DNA of 15,570 bases, taken from NCBI GenBank assembly GCA_016267585.1, contig JACQUT010000352.1, positions 1-15,570 of the forward strand, given 5' to 3'. A program made the translations under genes and the position numbers. This document shows, piece by piece, positions 8,801 to 15,301 of the stretch. How positions within the stretch are numbered: position 1 is the first letter of the stretch; each line of letters starts with the position of its first letter. The DNA comes from Cyanobacteria bacterium NC_groundwater_1444_Ag_S-0.65um_54_12. Its GTDB lineage: Bacteria; Cyanobacteriota; Sericytochromatia; S15B-MN24; VGJW01. The notes under the pieces are model-generated. The model ran no database searches. It worked only from the letters and a program-made list of their open reading frames with translations, and was not told where the DNA came from.

Positions 8801-9253
8801 ATTATCGTCGAAATCGAACCAGATCAGGGTTCTTAGCCGCAGCGCCACGGCGCCGGACTGGTTAGGCATGGGGTTGCGACCAGCGATTCCCTTGACTGCT
8901 TCCAGATAATACGCCACCGAACGCCGATCAGCCGGACTGGTTCGATATGGCGTGAAGGCAGCCCCGAACTGGATCAAGAACTGACCATTGGCATCAGCGA
9001 GCGAAGTGGCGACCGTGTTGCCTGAAGCGACTTCGATGAGGGAGACCGTCGCTCCCTTGGCGAACTCTTCTCGGAGATTTACCAGTTGCAGGTGAAAGCG
9101 CTTCTGGGGACTGAGCCAACCTGCTAGCGGCGGAATCTGCTGGAAATTCCGGGTTGTTTGACTGAGCAACACGGCGGGGCGACAGGCTACCAGCGGGAGC
9201 AGCAGGATCATGACCAATACTAGGATGGTCAGAAAGTAAGAATTTTTCCGCAT
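5885..9253 (-). CDS. IPT/TIG-domain, NHL-repeat beta-propeller surface lipoprotein (downstream paralogue)
   Basis: This 1122-residue protein has a lipoprotein signal: MRKNSYF, a hydrophobic run (residues 8-23) and lipobox LVAC with C24. The mature protein begins CRPA, so no inner-membrane-retention aspartate follows the cysteine. Residues about 67-175 form a module shared with the upstream neighbour (GATVSLI, YYLEAVKG at 116-122, PNQSGAVALRLRTLI at 130-144). Residues about 259-334 are an IPT/TIG immunoglobulin-like domain (SPAGAAIGSTVTINGLNL). From 335 to the end there are about 15-18 NHL-like propeller repeats, e.g. DPRGIAID, SPRAIAGDPAGNLYVVDS, RPTGLAANPG, spaced roughly 40-45 residues. Residues about 700-800 break the pattern and may link two propellers. 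Such propellers usually bind proteins, glycans or ligands; no enzyme motif is seen. The start lies 4 bases after the upstream gene's stop, implying co-transcription. The stop codon's last base is also the edge of a palindromic element. Confidence 0.88.
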   Translation of the reverse strand: MRKNSYFLTILVLVMILLLPLVACRPAVLLSQTTRNFQQIPPLAGWLSPQKRFHLQLVNLREEFAKGATVSLIEVASGNTVATSLADANGQFLIQFGAAFTPYRTSPADRRSVAYYLEAVKGIAGRNPMPNQSGAVALRLRTLIWFDFDDNGWICLANASPGALTISLSTTTVAFYLNDRVVKQQAIRSEDYIGCLDASLADSAPADYTPAGDLSATLYAELYQKVVAAVIDDQDPIHALVISPDNTVINAQTSFALAGISPAGAAIGSTVTINGLNLVPNAMQVTFAGNVIATSDPGSSSVNALVLTVPPGARTGLVQVSLNGISAYTPFSVTTSDGHLATFTDAGGATALYTVSSAIGTLVKVRQDGSTVTLNSGTLTNPSGVLVNPERSATSPFKIYVADTGNNRIVQFDDTGTVLNANFLAVTNPTALALGPDGDLYVAQTATAAILRARIDWTAGTVSNPGVATYTGIAGPAALAFDHGGFLYAVLPTSGQVQRFRPGTADSGSIVASPESWAIINDPRGIAIDTAGNCLVTSTDNNVIFRIDPFRNMSVLAGMASPRAIAGDPAGNLYVVDSQRSLVRIISPSGDQRVLAYGLASSRGVAVDGSGNVYVSLQNSNAIIKLASDGITTTPLLTGMAPPSGLTFRGGSLYVAHTDTHSVTRVGLDGSAAAAITSGLFFPGGVDVSDDGATYYVGRFNTYPLIPYEYFPPTGGWYPIVGESGINIVAGATNTHRKPLLWGRRDGAFFESGARISSTAILFVSRRLRKLLLITQFPGNPGSHLISDVTPSFGGTKLFPDEVYDLAYDGSRYAYVSCRDKNVYRIDTTNYTLDPGVIGGIPGTPWGLAVLAGALYAVDYDNNRIYRSLAPPTTTNWDGGSYGPFGSRLMGIVGYGAKLYVTDYSGTKIWQYDPAVPGVSVYLSSLVSGPSRIAAFSDGRLLVETSGQYVISTANPPVPSLYSQDNDGVNFFIDGANGVFRASSYVGSYFVANGIANTREVCRDGNWVYVAAYDNVYGYHLATGDELSIRGMGRPTGLAANPGTNEVYVLNQNGGLYSFDLASRTVTSRGSLSSGAGWGLDYDATGNKLYAASPTDGLIYRIDPATGWSSTALKVGLNGTRF
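7556..7565. repeat. HIP1 palindrome
   Basis: A perfect GGCGATCGCC with the HIP1 core GCGATCGC (7557-7564) lies inside the downstream propeller lipoprotein gene. Its presence there suggests that this gene has shared the genome's HIP1-adding process, if the organism has one. Confidence 0.5.
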
Positions 9254-9257
9254 TGCG

Positions 9258-12200
9258 CTAGATCCCGGCCAAGCTCAGGCCATAGGGCAAAATGGTGCGG
9301 GCGCCGGAAGCGACAGTGACTTGCTCGATGCGGTGGTAGGCGTAGTTGGTCTGATACAGCGTGGCACCTCCGGGATCCACGCACGTTCCCAGCGTCAAGT
9401 TATCGATTCCCACGCCCGGAATCGTGGTCGGATTTCCGGCACTGTCGATCTTGAGCGCCGATAGCCCCATGTACCGCGAGATGAAGAAATTCCCGCCGGT
9501 GTCGGCAGCGAATCCGCCGGTCGCAATGTTCCAGCCGCCGCTGTGATCCACCTGGTGATACGACCACTCCGTCTGGGGAGCCGTGTACCGGATGCGGTTT
9601 ATCAGCTCGTCATTCGAGCGAACCCAGCCGTTCATGTAAACGTTGCCGTTGGCATCGATGCCAGCCAGCTTGAATCCGCCCGGCAATGCCCCCTGGCGCG
9701 AGACTCCGGCCAGGCGTGCCGCGTAGTAGTCGCTTCGCATGCCGAGGCGAAAGTAGTCGGTGACGTAGAAATTGCTTCCCCCTGGGATCTGCCACATGTA
9801 CTTCGGAGTACTGTAATTCCGGTACCACACCACGTGGGTGCTGAGATCTGGCAAGATCCGGTAACCCGTACCATCGAGCGTATAGATCGAACCATCCGAA
9901 CCAGCCTCGACGTCGGTTAGATTGGTCAGCCCGGAATAAATGCGCGAATAGGCCGGCGCAGTAGCATAGGAAGTGATCCGTCCCAAGCCCTGATCCAGCG
10001 CGACATACAGCGTCGTGCCCGAAAAAGCGAGGTTGCCAGGAGTATCGGTGCCGGTAGCTAGCGTGGCAGTCAGAGCTCCCGAAGCTGGATTGTAGGCGGT
10101 AATGTTCCTGGTGCTGCGGTTAGCGACCCAGATACTGGTCCCGTCCCAGTTGATGCCAGCAGGACCCGAGATTCCGGCGGTGATGGGCGCCAGATAGGCG
10201 TTGCCGTCCGGGTAATAGCTAAGCAGCTTGTTGCTGCCATAATCGACGACCCAGATCCGGCCGCTAGCATCCACCGTCACGTCTCGCGGATCGACCAGGC
10301 TCGGATCCGCGACGTTATCCTTGAAGACCGTCAGGTAATTGCCGCCGTTCGCGCTACCGAACCAGGCACCGTCCCCCACGATGCGCAGGATCCGCGTGTT
10401 AGCCGCCAGGTAGAGCGAACCATCATTCGGTCCGCCCGAGGTATCTTTGGCAACACCGTTCATGCCGTACATGACGGAACTGCGGATGACCGGAGCTGCT
10501 GCGAAATTCGTCACATCATAGCCCACGACATTCCCACCGCTCGGAACCCAGAGGCGATTGTTGCCGTACATGATTCCGCCCGCGCCCGTGCTTCCGCTTC
10601 CCGTGTTCACCAGAACCGTGGAGACGGCGCCGCTGTTCCGGTTGACCCGGCAAATGGTCCCGTTACCAGGGTTAGACACGTAAAAACAATCTCTGACGTC
10701 ATCGTAAGTCAAGCCCAGCGGTTTGTTGAAGCCCCGGGCCAGCACGGACACGGCCGTCGTTGTGGTGTCTATCTGAAGCAGACTGTTGTTGGATTGACTC
10801 AGGACATAGAAACTGTTCCCTACTTTGGCGATTCCGGTAGGCGAACTCACGCCACTGGCATGCAGCAGCGCTGCGCCCGTCGCGGTGATCCGATAAACGT
10901 TGTTCGAGGTGCTGTCGATGGCGTAGAGGTAACCCGAGCTGTCGTAAATCAGGCCACCAGGACTCGGCATGTCGGCGAATGCGGTGAGTCCGCTGGTAAT
11001 GGTCCAGCGATAGATGGAATCACCTTTGTTGTTAGAGATGTACAGGTTGCCGAGGCCATCAAAGGCCAGTCCCCAGGGAGCTGCGAAGCCGGTCAAGAAC
11101 ACGTTTGCCGTAGCGGTTCCCAGGTCGATGGCCAGTACGTTGTTAGCTCCGGAGTTAGCCACGTAGAGCTTGCCATCGCTCCCGAAGGCGATACCCCGCG
11201 GGCCGTTCAGCGAAGCCCCAGAGAGCGAGAGACTCACTGGCATGCTTCCGGTGGCATCGATGCGATAGATCCGGTTATTGTCCCCGTCCGCTACAAAGAG
11301 CCGTCCCAGAGCATCGAAGGTGATACCACGGGGATCCGCAAGAATTCCCGGTGTGCCGAACGATGCGGTGCTGGTGGGAGCGGCCAGGTCGACCGCCACG
11401 ACACCGCGGAAACTGCCGGCGCTAGCCACGAAGATCTTGCCGCTGCGAACCGTGAGCGCCCGGGGGCTTACCAAACCCGTGGCAAAGGTGGTGAGCTGGC
11501 CTGCCGGGTTAACGCGCGCTATGCTGCCGAAACCATCGTTAGCGACGTAAAGGTTGCCGGAAGAATCCATGCCGTCATGGCCGCTCTGGGAAACGGGGTA
11601 AAAGAGTGGGCCGATCATCTTGCGGCCGCCCAGCGTCACGGATATCGGTCCCGTAACTGCGCCACTGGGAACGGTCACTGTCAGACGTGCCAGGTCAGCG
11701 CTGACCGAGCGGACCGCGGCGGTCGCGGTCCCACCGCCAGAGGTGGGGAATTCCACAATATTTTCTGATGCAGTGGCCGAGAAGCCGGATCCGACTATTT
11801 CGACATCGAGCCCGATCACCTGATTGTTTGGTGAAATAGCTGCCACCGAGACAACTTTCGGAATCTCGAGCAGCGTGTCGAATCGTGGATCTGCCGGATC
11901 GAGACTGATATTTCGCACCGGATCGGCATCCGCGGCTAGCGCTCGCCGCACTAGCAAATAAGCGGACGTGACCATTGCCGGTGGAAGGAGATCCGGATCG
12001 GCATAGGTGTACGGTGTGGGTGTGGTCGGCGTCGATCCGGAAGTTCCCATGATCCCGAACAGCGTTGCCGGGTCTAGCTGTCTGCCACTTTCGGGAGGCG
12101 TCATGCTGCGCAAGCTCAGGATGGTGCACAATGCCGTGGTGCTCGGGCTGATGGTGACATTAGAGCCAGTTATGGATTGCCAGCCACCATGATAGCGGAT

Positions 12201-12629
12201 CAGAGTGCGGACGCGTGCCGCGACTGCCCCCGTCCGGTTGGGCAGTTCAGTGCCAGCCTTCAATCCTTTGATCGCCTCGAGGTAATAGATTTTGTCAGAA
12301 ATCGGGACATAGCCACCCGAGAAACTCAGGACAAACCGGCCTATGCTATCAGTCACGGTGGTAGCCTGGGTGTAGCCGGTATTGGTATCGATCAGTGATA
12401 CCGTAGCAGCATAGGCTACTTCGCTCAAGGCAGCCTGGATCTGGGAGGTGGCACCAGCTCCGAAATCAACCCTGCCAACCAGCGGAGGGGCTTGTCTGAT
12501 AGCAGCGGGCGCGGCAACGTCAGCACCTACTCCCGGCAGGGAGAGCTTTGGTGCCGAGCAACCGGCCAGCAGGGCAATAGTGGCCACCAGCGCCACCAGC
12601 TTGATCCATGCCCCAGCTCTTCGCTCCAT
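9258..12629 (-). CDS. IPT/TIG-domain, NHL-repeat beta-propeller surface lipoprotein (upstream paralogue)
   Basis: This 1123-residue lipoprotein has an n-region MERRAGAWIK, hydrophobic residues 11-22 and lipobox LAGC with C24 followed by Ser. Residues about 74-165 carry the module shared with its neighbour (AATVSLIDTNTG, YYLEAIKG at 115-122, PNRTGAVAARVRTLI at 130-144). Residues 195-215 are a Ser/Thr/Pro-rich linker. An IPT/TIG domain spans about 264-346 (SPNNQVIGLDVEIVGSGF). The rest, about 350-1123, is 16-18 NHL-like repeats such as DPRGITFDALGRLFVADGDN, GPRGIAFGSDGKLYVANSGA and DPRDVTVDASGRIWVVDYGS, becoming degenerate and tyrosine/tryptophan-rich after about residue 930. It probably acts outside the cell as a binding or adhesion scaffold; no catalytic motif is seen. 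It follows the glycosyltransferase-like gene after 95 bases. A purine run AGGGGGG lies 14 bases before the ATG, rather far for a ribosome site; a TATAAC at 12682-12677 is a weak -10 candidate with no good -35. Confidence 0.88.
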   Translation of the reverse strand: MERRAGAWIKLVALVATIALLAGCSAPKLSLPGVGADVAAPAAIRQAPPLVGRVDFGAGATSQIQAALSEVAYAATVSLIDTNTGYTQATTVTDSIGRFVLSFSGGYVPISDKIYYLEAIKGLKAGTELPNRTGAVAARVRTLIRYHGGWQSITGSNVTISPSTTALCTILSLRSMTPPESGRQLDPATLFGIMGTSGSTPTTPTPYTYADPDLLPPAMVTSAYLLVRRALAADADPVRNISLDPADPRFDTLLEIPKVVSVAAISPNNQVIGLDVEIVGSGFSATASENIVEFPTSGGGTATAAVRSVSADLARLTVTVPSGAVTGPISVTLGGRKMIGPLFYPVSQSGHDGMDSSGNLYVANDGFGSIARVNPAGQLTTFATGLVSPRALTVRSGKIFVASAGSFRGVVAVDLAAPTSTASFGTPGILADPRGITFDALGRLFVADGDNNRIYRIDATGSMPVSLSLSGASLNGPRGIAFGSDGKLYVANSGANNVLAIDLGTATANVFLTGFAAPWGLAFDGLGNLYISNNKGDSIYRWTITSGLTAFADMPSPGGLIYDSSGYLYAIDSTSNNVYRITATGAALLHASGVSSPTGIAKVGNSFYVLSQSNNSLLQIDTTTTAVSVLARGFNKPLGLTYDDVRDCFYVSNPGNGTICRVNRNSGAVSTVLVNTGSGSTGAGGIMYGNNRLWVPSGGNVVGYDVTNFAAAPVIRSSVMYGMNGVAKDTSGGPNDGSLYLAANTRILRIVGDGAWFGSANGGNYLTVFKDNVADPSLVDPRDVTVDASGRIWVVDYGSNKLLSYYPDGNAYLAPITAGISGPAGINWDGTSIWVANRSTRNITAYNPASGALTATLATGTDTPGNLAFSGTTLYVALDQGLGRITSYATAPAYSRIYSGLTNLTDVEAGSDGSIYTLDGTGYRILPDLSTHVVWYRNYSTPKYMWQIPGGSNFYVTDYFRLGMRSDYYAARLAGVSRQGALPGGFKLAGIDANGNVYMNGWVRSNDELINRIRYTAPQTEWSYHQVDHSGGWNIATGGFAADTGGNFFISRYMGLSALKIDSAGNPTTIPGVGIDNLTLGTCVDPGGATLYQTNYAYHRIEQVTVASGARTILPYGLSLAGI

Positions 12630-12724
12630 ATCGGAACCAGCTACCCCCCTCTACCGCTCCTCGCAAGCCTGCTGTCGTTATACCCAGGAAGTTCCGCTTA
12701 CTACCTTATTTGCGCAAAGAACGC

Positions 12725-13537
12725 TCATACCCAGCCCGTCGTGGCACGCACGCAACCTGGGCCGTATTTGTCGCGCAGTAGGCGTCGGGCTCGCTTGAAG
12801 GCACGGCTGTTCAGGTTACCAATGGCCGAATGGTGATAGCCCAGTGCCGCGGTGGACCAGACGGTAAAGCCGCGTTTTTGCAACTCGTAGGCATAATCTA
12901 CCGCCCAGAAATGAAACTCCGGCAATGCTGCCTCGTCGAAAGGCAGTTCACGCAAGCGGTGCGTTCGTATAACACAGCACTGTTCGTCGGGCGCATGCAA
13001 ACGAAACACCCCCGCACGCCCTTTGAAACCATGGCTGTCTACTATTTGCCCGCCCAAGGAAGCCCGATCCGCGGCAACACCGATTTGCGCCACCATTTCG
13101 CAAGCTGGCTGGGTGGCAAAAACTTCCAAGGTCTTGGCTACCCAGTCACGATCAACAGGACGCCAGTCTTGATGACAGAAGGCAACGTAATCAGTCTTGA
13201 TTTGCGGTGCCAAGCGGTTAAATAGCTGCGCTGCCGCCAGCGCTGACGGTCCGCGATTCAGATAGCAAATGCACTCCACCCGCTCAGCGAGTTCGGCTAG
13301 CCCGCGTAGCAATAACCGCTGGAGTACTACTGGGCGGGTCACCGGGCAAACGAAAGTGATACGTGCTGGTCCCGGCGCTGGCGATAACGGTGCTGAGCGC
13401 TGCGCCAATGCCAACCGTAAGGCTCGATAGCCACGTAAGCGCCAGCTGCCGAACTTGCATGCCACTACTAGACCATAGCCGCTCCCCAGTATCAGAAAAA
13501 TGTTAATTATCCAGGCAAGCCACCTATCAGAAATCAT
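12725..13537 (-). CDS. Glycosyltransferase family 2-like protein with amino-terminal membrane anchor
   Basis: The 270-residue protein starts with a hydrophobic segment (residues about 8-27, LAWIINIFLILGSGYGLVVA) and then a basic stretch, as expected of a single-pass protein with its domain in the cytosol. The remainder resembles the StrF-like branch of family 2 glycosyltransferases (Pfam Glyco_tranf_2_5): TFVCPVTRP (61-69), then DYVAFCHQDWRPVD (116-129) with the HQD signature where other family members have a metal-binding DxD, then DEQCCVIRTHRL (184-195), PFDEA (199-203), a VDYAYELQKRGFTVW core (213-227) and GYHHS (233-237). The family would transfer a sugar from a nucleotide donor to a surface glycan, but donor and acceptor cannot be read here. 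It is divergent from the permease (57 bases) and upstream of the lipoprotein pair in the same direction. AGGA lies only one base before the ATG, so the start is uncertain, although no better one precedes the membrane segment. Confidence 0.7.
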   Translation of the reverse strand: MISDRWLAWIINIFLILGSGYGLVVACKFGSWRLRGYRALRLALAQRSAPLSPAPGPARITFVCPVTRPVVLQRLLLRGLAELAERVECICYLNRGPSALAAAQLFNRLAPQIKTDYVAFCHQDWRPVDRDWVAKTLEVFATQPACEMVAQIGVAADRASLGGQIVDSHGFKGRAGVFRLHAPDEQCCVIRTHRLRELPFDEAALPEFHFWAVDYAYELQKRGFTVWSTAALGYHHSAIGNLNSRAFKRARRLLRDKYGPGCVRATTGWV

Positions 13538-13594
13538 ATCCTGTGTATCATAGAGCAGATGACCGTATCAGTTGTATGTTAACTTATTAGCGCT

Positions 13595-14371
13595 ATGGTA
13601 GATATCTCGCCGCTGGCCTTACGAGTAACCCTGCGCAATATTCGCGTATATAGCAAGAACTGGCTTTGGAGCTTCATGCCCAACCTCTTCGAGCCAATCT
13701 TTTACCTGGCTGCCATGGGTCTGGGGTTAGGCGGCTACCTGGCCACTTCCGCGGACTGGAAAGAGAGCGTGCCTTATATAGTATTCATGGGCACTGGCCT
13801 GATAGCTCAGGCAGCGCTGTTCAGCCCTACTTTCGAATTGCTCTATGGTGGTTATACTCGGTTGACGCACCAAAAAATCTATGATGCCATTCTCGCCACG
13901 CCCGTTTCGGTAGACGATCTCACCTTGGGAGAAACTCTCTGGGGAGCTTTCCGCAGCGTCTGGTACGGCATGCTAATAGTGCTGGTCATCTCACTGTTTG
14001 GTCTTTGTCAAAGTCCTTGGGCGCTCTTGATCCCGATTCCGCTCTTCATTGCAGGCATCTTTTTTTCAGCTATAGCACTATGTTTCGTGGCAACCGCCAT
14101 GAGCTATGATTACTTCAACTTCTACGTCTCCCTCTTGCTTTTCCCCATGTTCTTGTTTAGCGGAATCTTTTTCCCGCTAACTGCTTTGCCGCCTTGGGCA
14201 CAAACTTTGGCATGGTACTTGCCACTCACCCATCTGGTAGAACTTTGTCGCAACCTGGCTCTAGGGCGAGTTAACTGGAGCCTCTTACCCCACTTGATAT
14301 GGTTTGTGGTGGCAGCGGTGCCGGCGCTGGGGCTCGCCATGTGGTTGATGAGGCGACGACTTATCAAATGA
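13595..14371 (+). CDS. ABC-2 type transporter permease, NodJ-like
   Basis: This 258-residue integral membrane protein has about six hydrophobic segments (roughly residues 31-50, 60-78, 121-138, 142-168, 174-196 and 233-252). It shows the wording of the NodJ branch of ABC-2 permeases: LFEPIFYLAAMGLGLGGYL (31-49), FMGTGLIAQAALFSPTFE (64-81), KIYDAILATPVS (94-105) and the carboxy-terminal signature SGIFFPLTALPPWAQ (189-203) with LPLTHLVELCRNLALG (209-224). Such permeases pair with a separate ATPase (NodI-like) to export polysaccharides, lipids, drugs or oligosaccharides. No ATPase gene is in the window, so the partner must lie elsewhere. The ATG at 13595 has no Shine-Dalgarno site and an in-frame TAA at 13580 rules out a longer form; initiation may be leaderless or SD-independent. 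Its stop overlaps the next gene's start as ATGA. Confidence 0.9.
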   Translation: MVDISPLALRVTLRNIRVYSKNWLWSFMPNLFEPIFYLAAMGLGLGGYLATSADWKESVPYIVFMGTGLIAQAALFSPTFELLYGGYTRLTHQKIYDAILATPVSVDDLTLGETLWGAFRSVWYGMLIVLVISLFGLCQSPWALLIPIPLFIAGIFFSAIALCFVATAMSYDYFNFYVSLLLFPMFLFSGIFFPLTALPPWAQTLAWYLPLTHLVELCRNLALGRVNWSLLPHLIWFVVAAVPALGLAMWLMRRRLIK

Positions 14372-15297
14372 TCCTGGCAGTCTGCCCTAACACTGCTATC
14401 GATCGAACAGCCGTAATAGCTGGCTTTGCCGCCGGCAAGCAACACAAGATCGCTCGGGTACACCAGCAGCCAGGCGGCAAGGGAGTCAATGCCGCTCGGG
14501 TGTTAAAAGCACTAGGGCAACCCGTGCTGGTCATCGGGTTCGTCGGCGGTGAAACCGGCCGACAATTTGCCCATGGCTTGCAACGCGAGGGCATTTCGGC
14601 GGAACTGGTGAGAATTGCCGGTCCAACCCGGACTTGCTTGGCAATAGTCGATCCCCGAGGGCACAAGGTAACCGAAATAGACGAGCTGGGACCAGAGGTC
14701 AACGCACTGGAAGTGCAGAAGTTGAACCATGCCGTGATGCAACACCTCGGGCGGGCGCACTTTGCCATCTTCAGTGGTTCGCTGCCACCCGGAGCACCGG
14801 TAGATCTCTACCGACGTTGGGTCGAGCTAGCACACAAACATGGCGTCTTGGCCGCTGTGGATGCTGCTGGTCCGATACTCTCGCAAGCCCTGGCTGCTCA
14901 CCCTTATCTGACCAAACCGAACCAGCAGGAAGCCGAAGAACACCTGGGTTACCGACTATCGGGTGAAAGTGCCATAATACAAGCACTGGAGACTCTGGCA
15001 CCGCAATCCGAGATCGTGGCGATCACGCTAGGTGCACGCGGAGCGGCAATTGCTGTGCCGGGGCGCCGCTGGCGTGTCCATCCTCCAAGCATCTCTGCCA
15101 GTAATACGGTGGGTTGCGGCGATGCTTTCTTGGCGGGCTTTCTTACGGGTTTAGAGCGTCAACTTTCGCCAGAAGACGCCTCTCGCCTGGCCATTGCTGC
15201 CGGAGCAGCCAATGCTTTGACCAGCGGTGCGGGCACCATGCCAGCGCAGCAAATCACGCGCCTGGAAACTGCTGTCCAGTTGTTCCCTTTAGATTGA
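14368..15297 (+). CDS. PfkB-family sugar-phosphate kinase (1-phosphofructokinase/hexose kinase type)
   Basis: The 309-residue protein matches the ribokinase-like PfkB family, subgroup of 1-phosphofructokinase, tagatose-6-phosphate kinase and Pfk-2. Hallmarks are PNTAID near the start (residues 7-12, sugar site), the family signature PGGKGVNAARVLKALG (35-50), GFVGGETG (57-64), FSGSLPPG (135-142), KPNQQE (183-188) and the anion-hole motif NTVGCGDAF (246-254), in which D252 is the expected catalytic base. Family length is about 305-315, so it looks complete. It would phosphorylate a sugar phosphate such as fructose-1-phosphate or fructose-6-phosphate using ATP in the cytosol; which substrate cannot be told. 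The ATG (14368) overlaps the permease stop (14369-14371), implying translational coupling. A longer in-frame start at 14299 would sit inside the permease gene and add residues unlike the family. There are only 4 bases between its stop and the convergent partial gene. Confidence 0.92.
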   Translation: MILAVCPNTAIDRTAVIAGFAAGKQHKIARVHQQPGGKGVNAARVLKALGQPVLVIGFVGGETGRQFAHGLQREGISAELVRIAGPTRTCLAIVDPRGHKVTEIDELGPEVNALEVQKLNHAVMQHLGRAHFAIFSGSLPPGAPVDLYRRWVELAHKHGVLAAVDAAGPILSQALAAHPYLTKPNQQEAEEHLGYRLSGESAIIQALETLAPQSEIVAITLGARGAAIAVPGRRWRVHPPSISASNTVGCGDAFLAGFLTGLERQLSPEDASRLAIAAGAANALTSGAGTMPAQQITRLETAVQLFPLD

Positions 15298-15301
15298 AGG
15301 C

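Noticed and set aside
10794..11768. A 324-codon open frame on the plus strand, antisense to the upstream lipoprotein
   Set aside because: It lies wholly inside a well-supported gene, has no ribosome site and reads as low-complexity Gly/Arg/Ala/Val residues. Long antisense frames are expected opposite GC-rich genes with regular codon use.
9258..12629. Reading the propeller repeats as a catalytic SMP-30/gluconolactonase or vitamin B12-type lyase domain
   Set aside because: The repeats have the NHL-like rhythm but no set of conserved metal ligands could be seen, so no enzymatic function is claimed.
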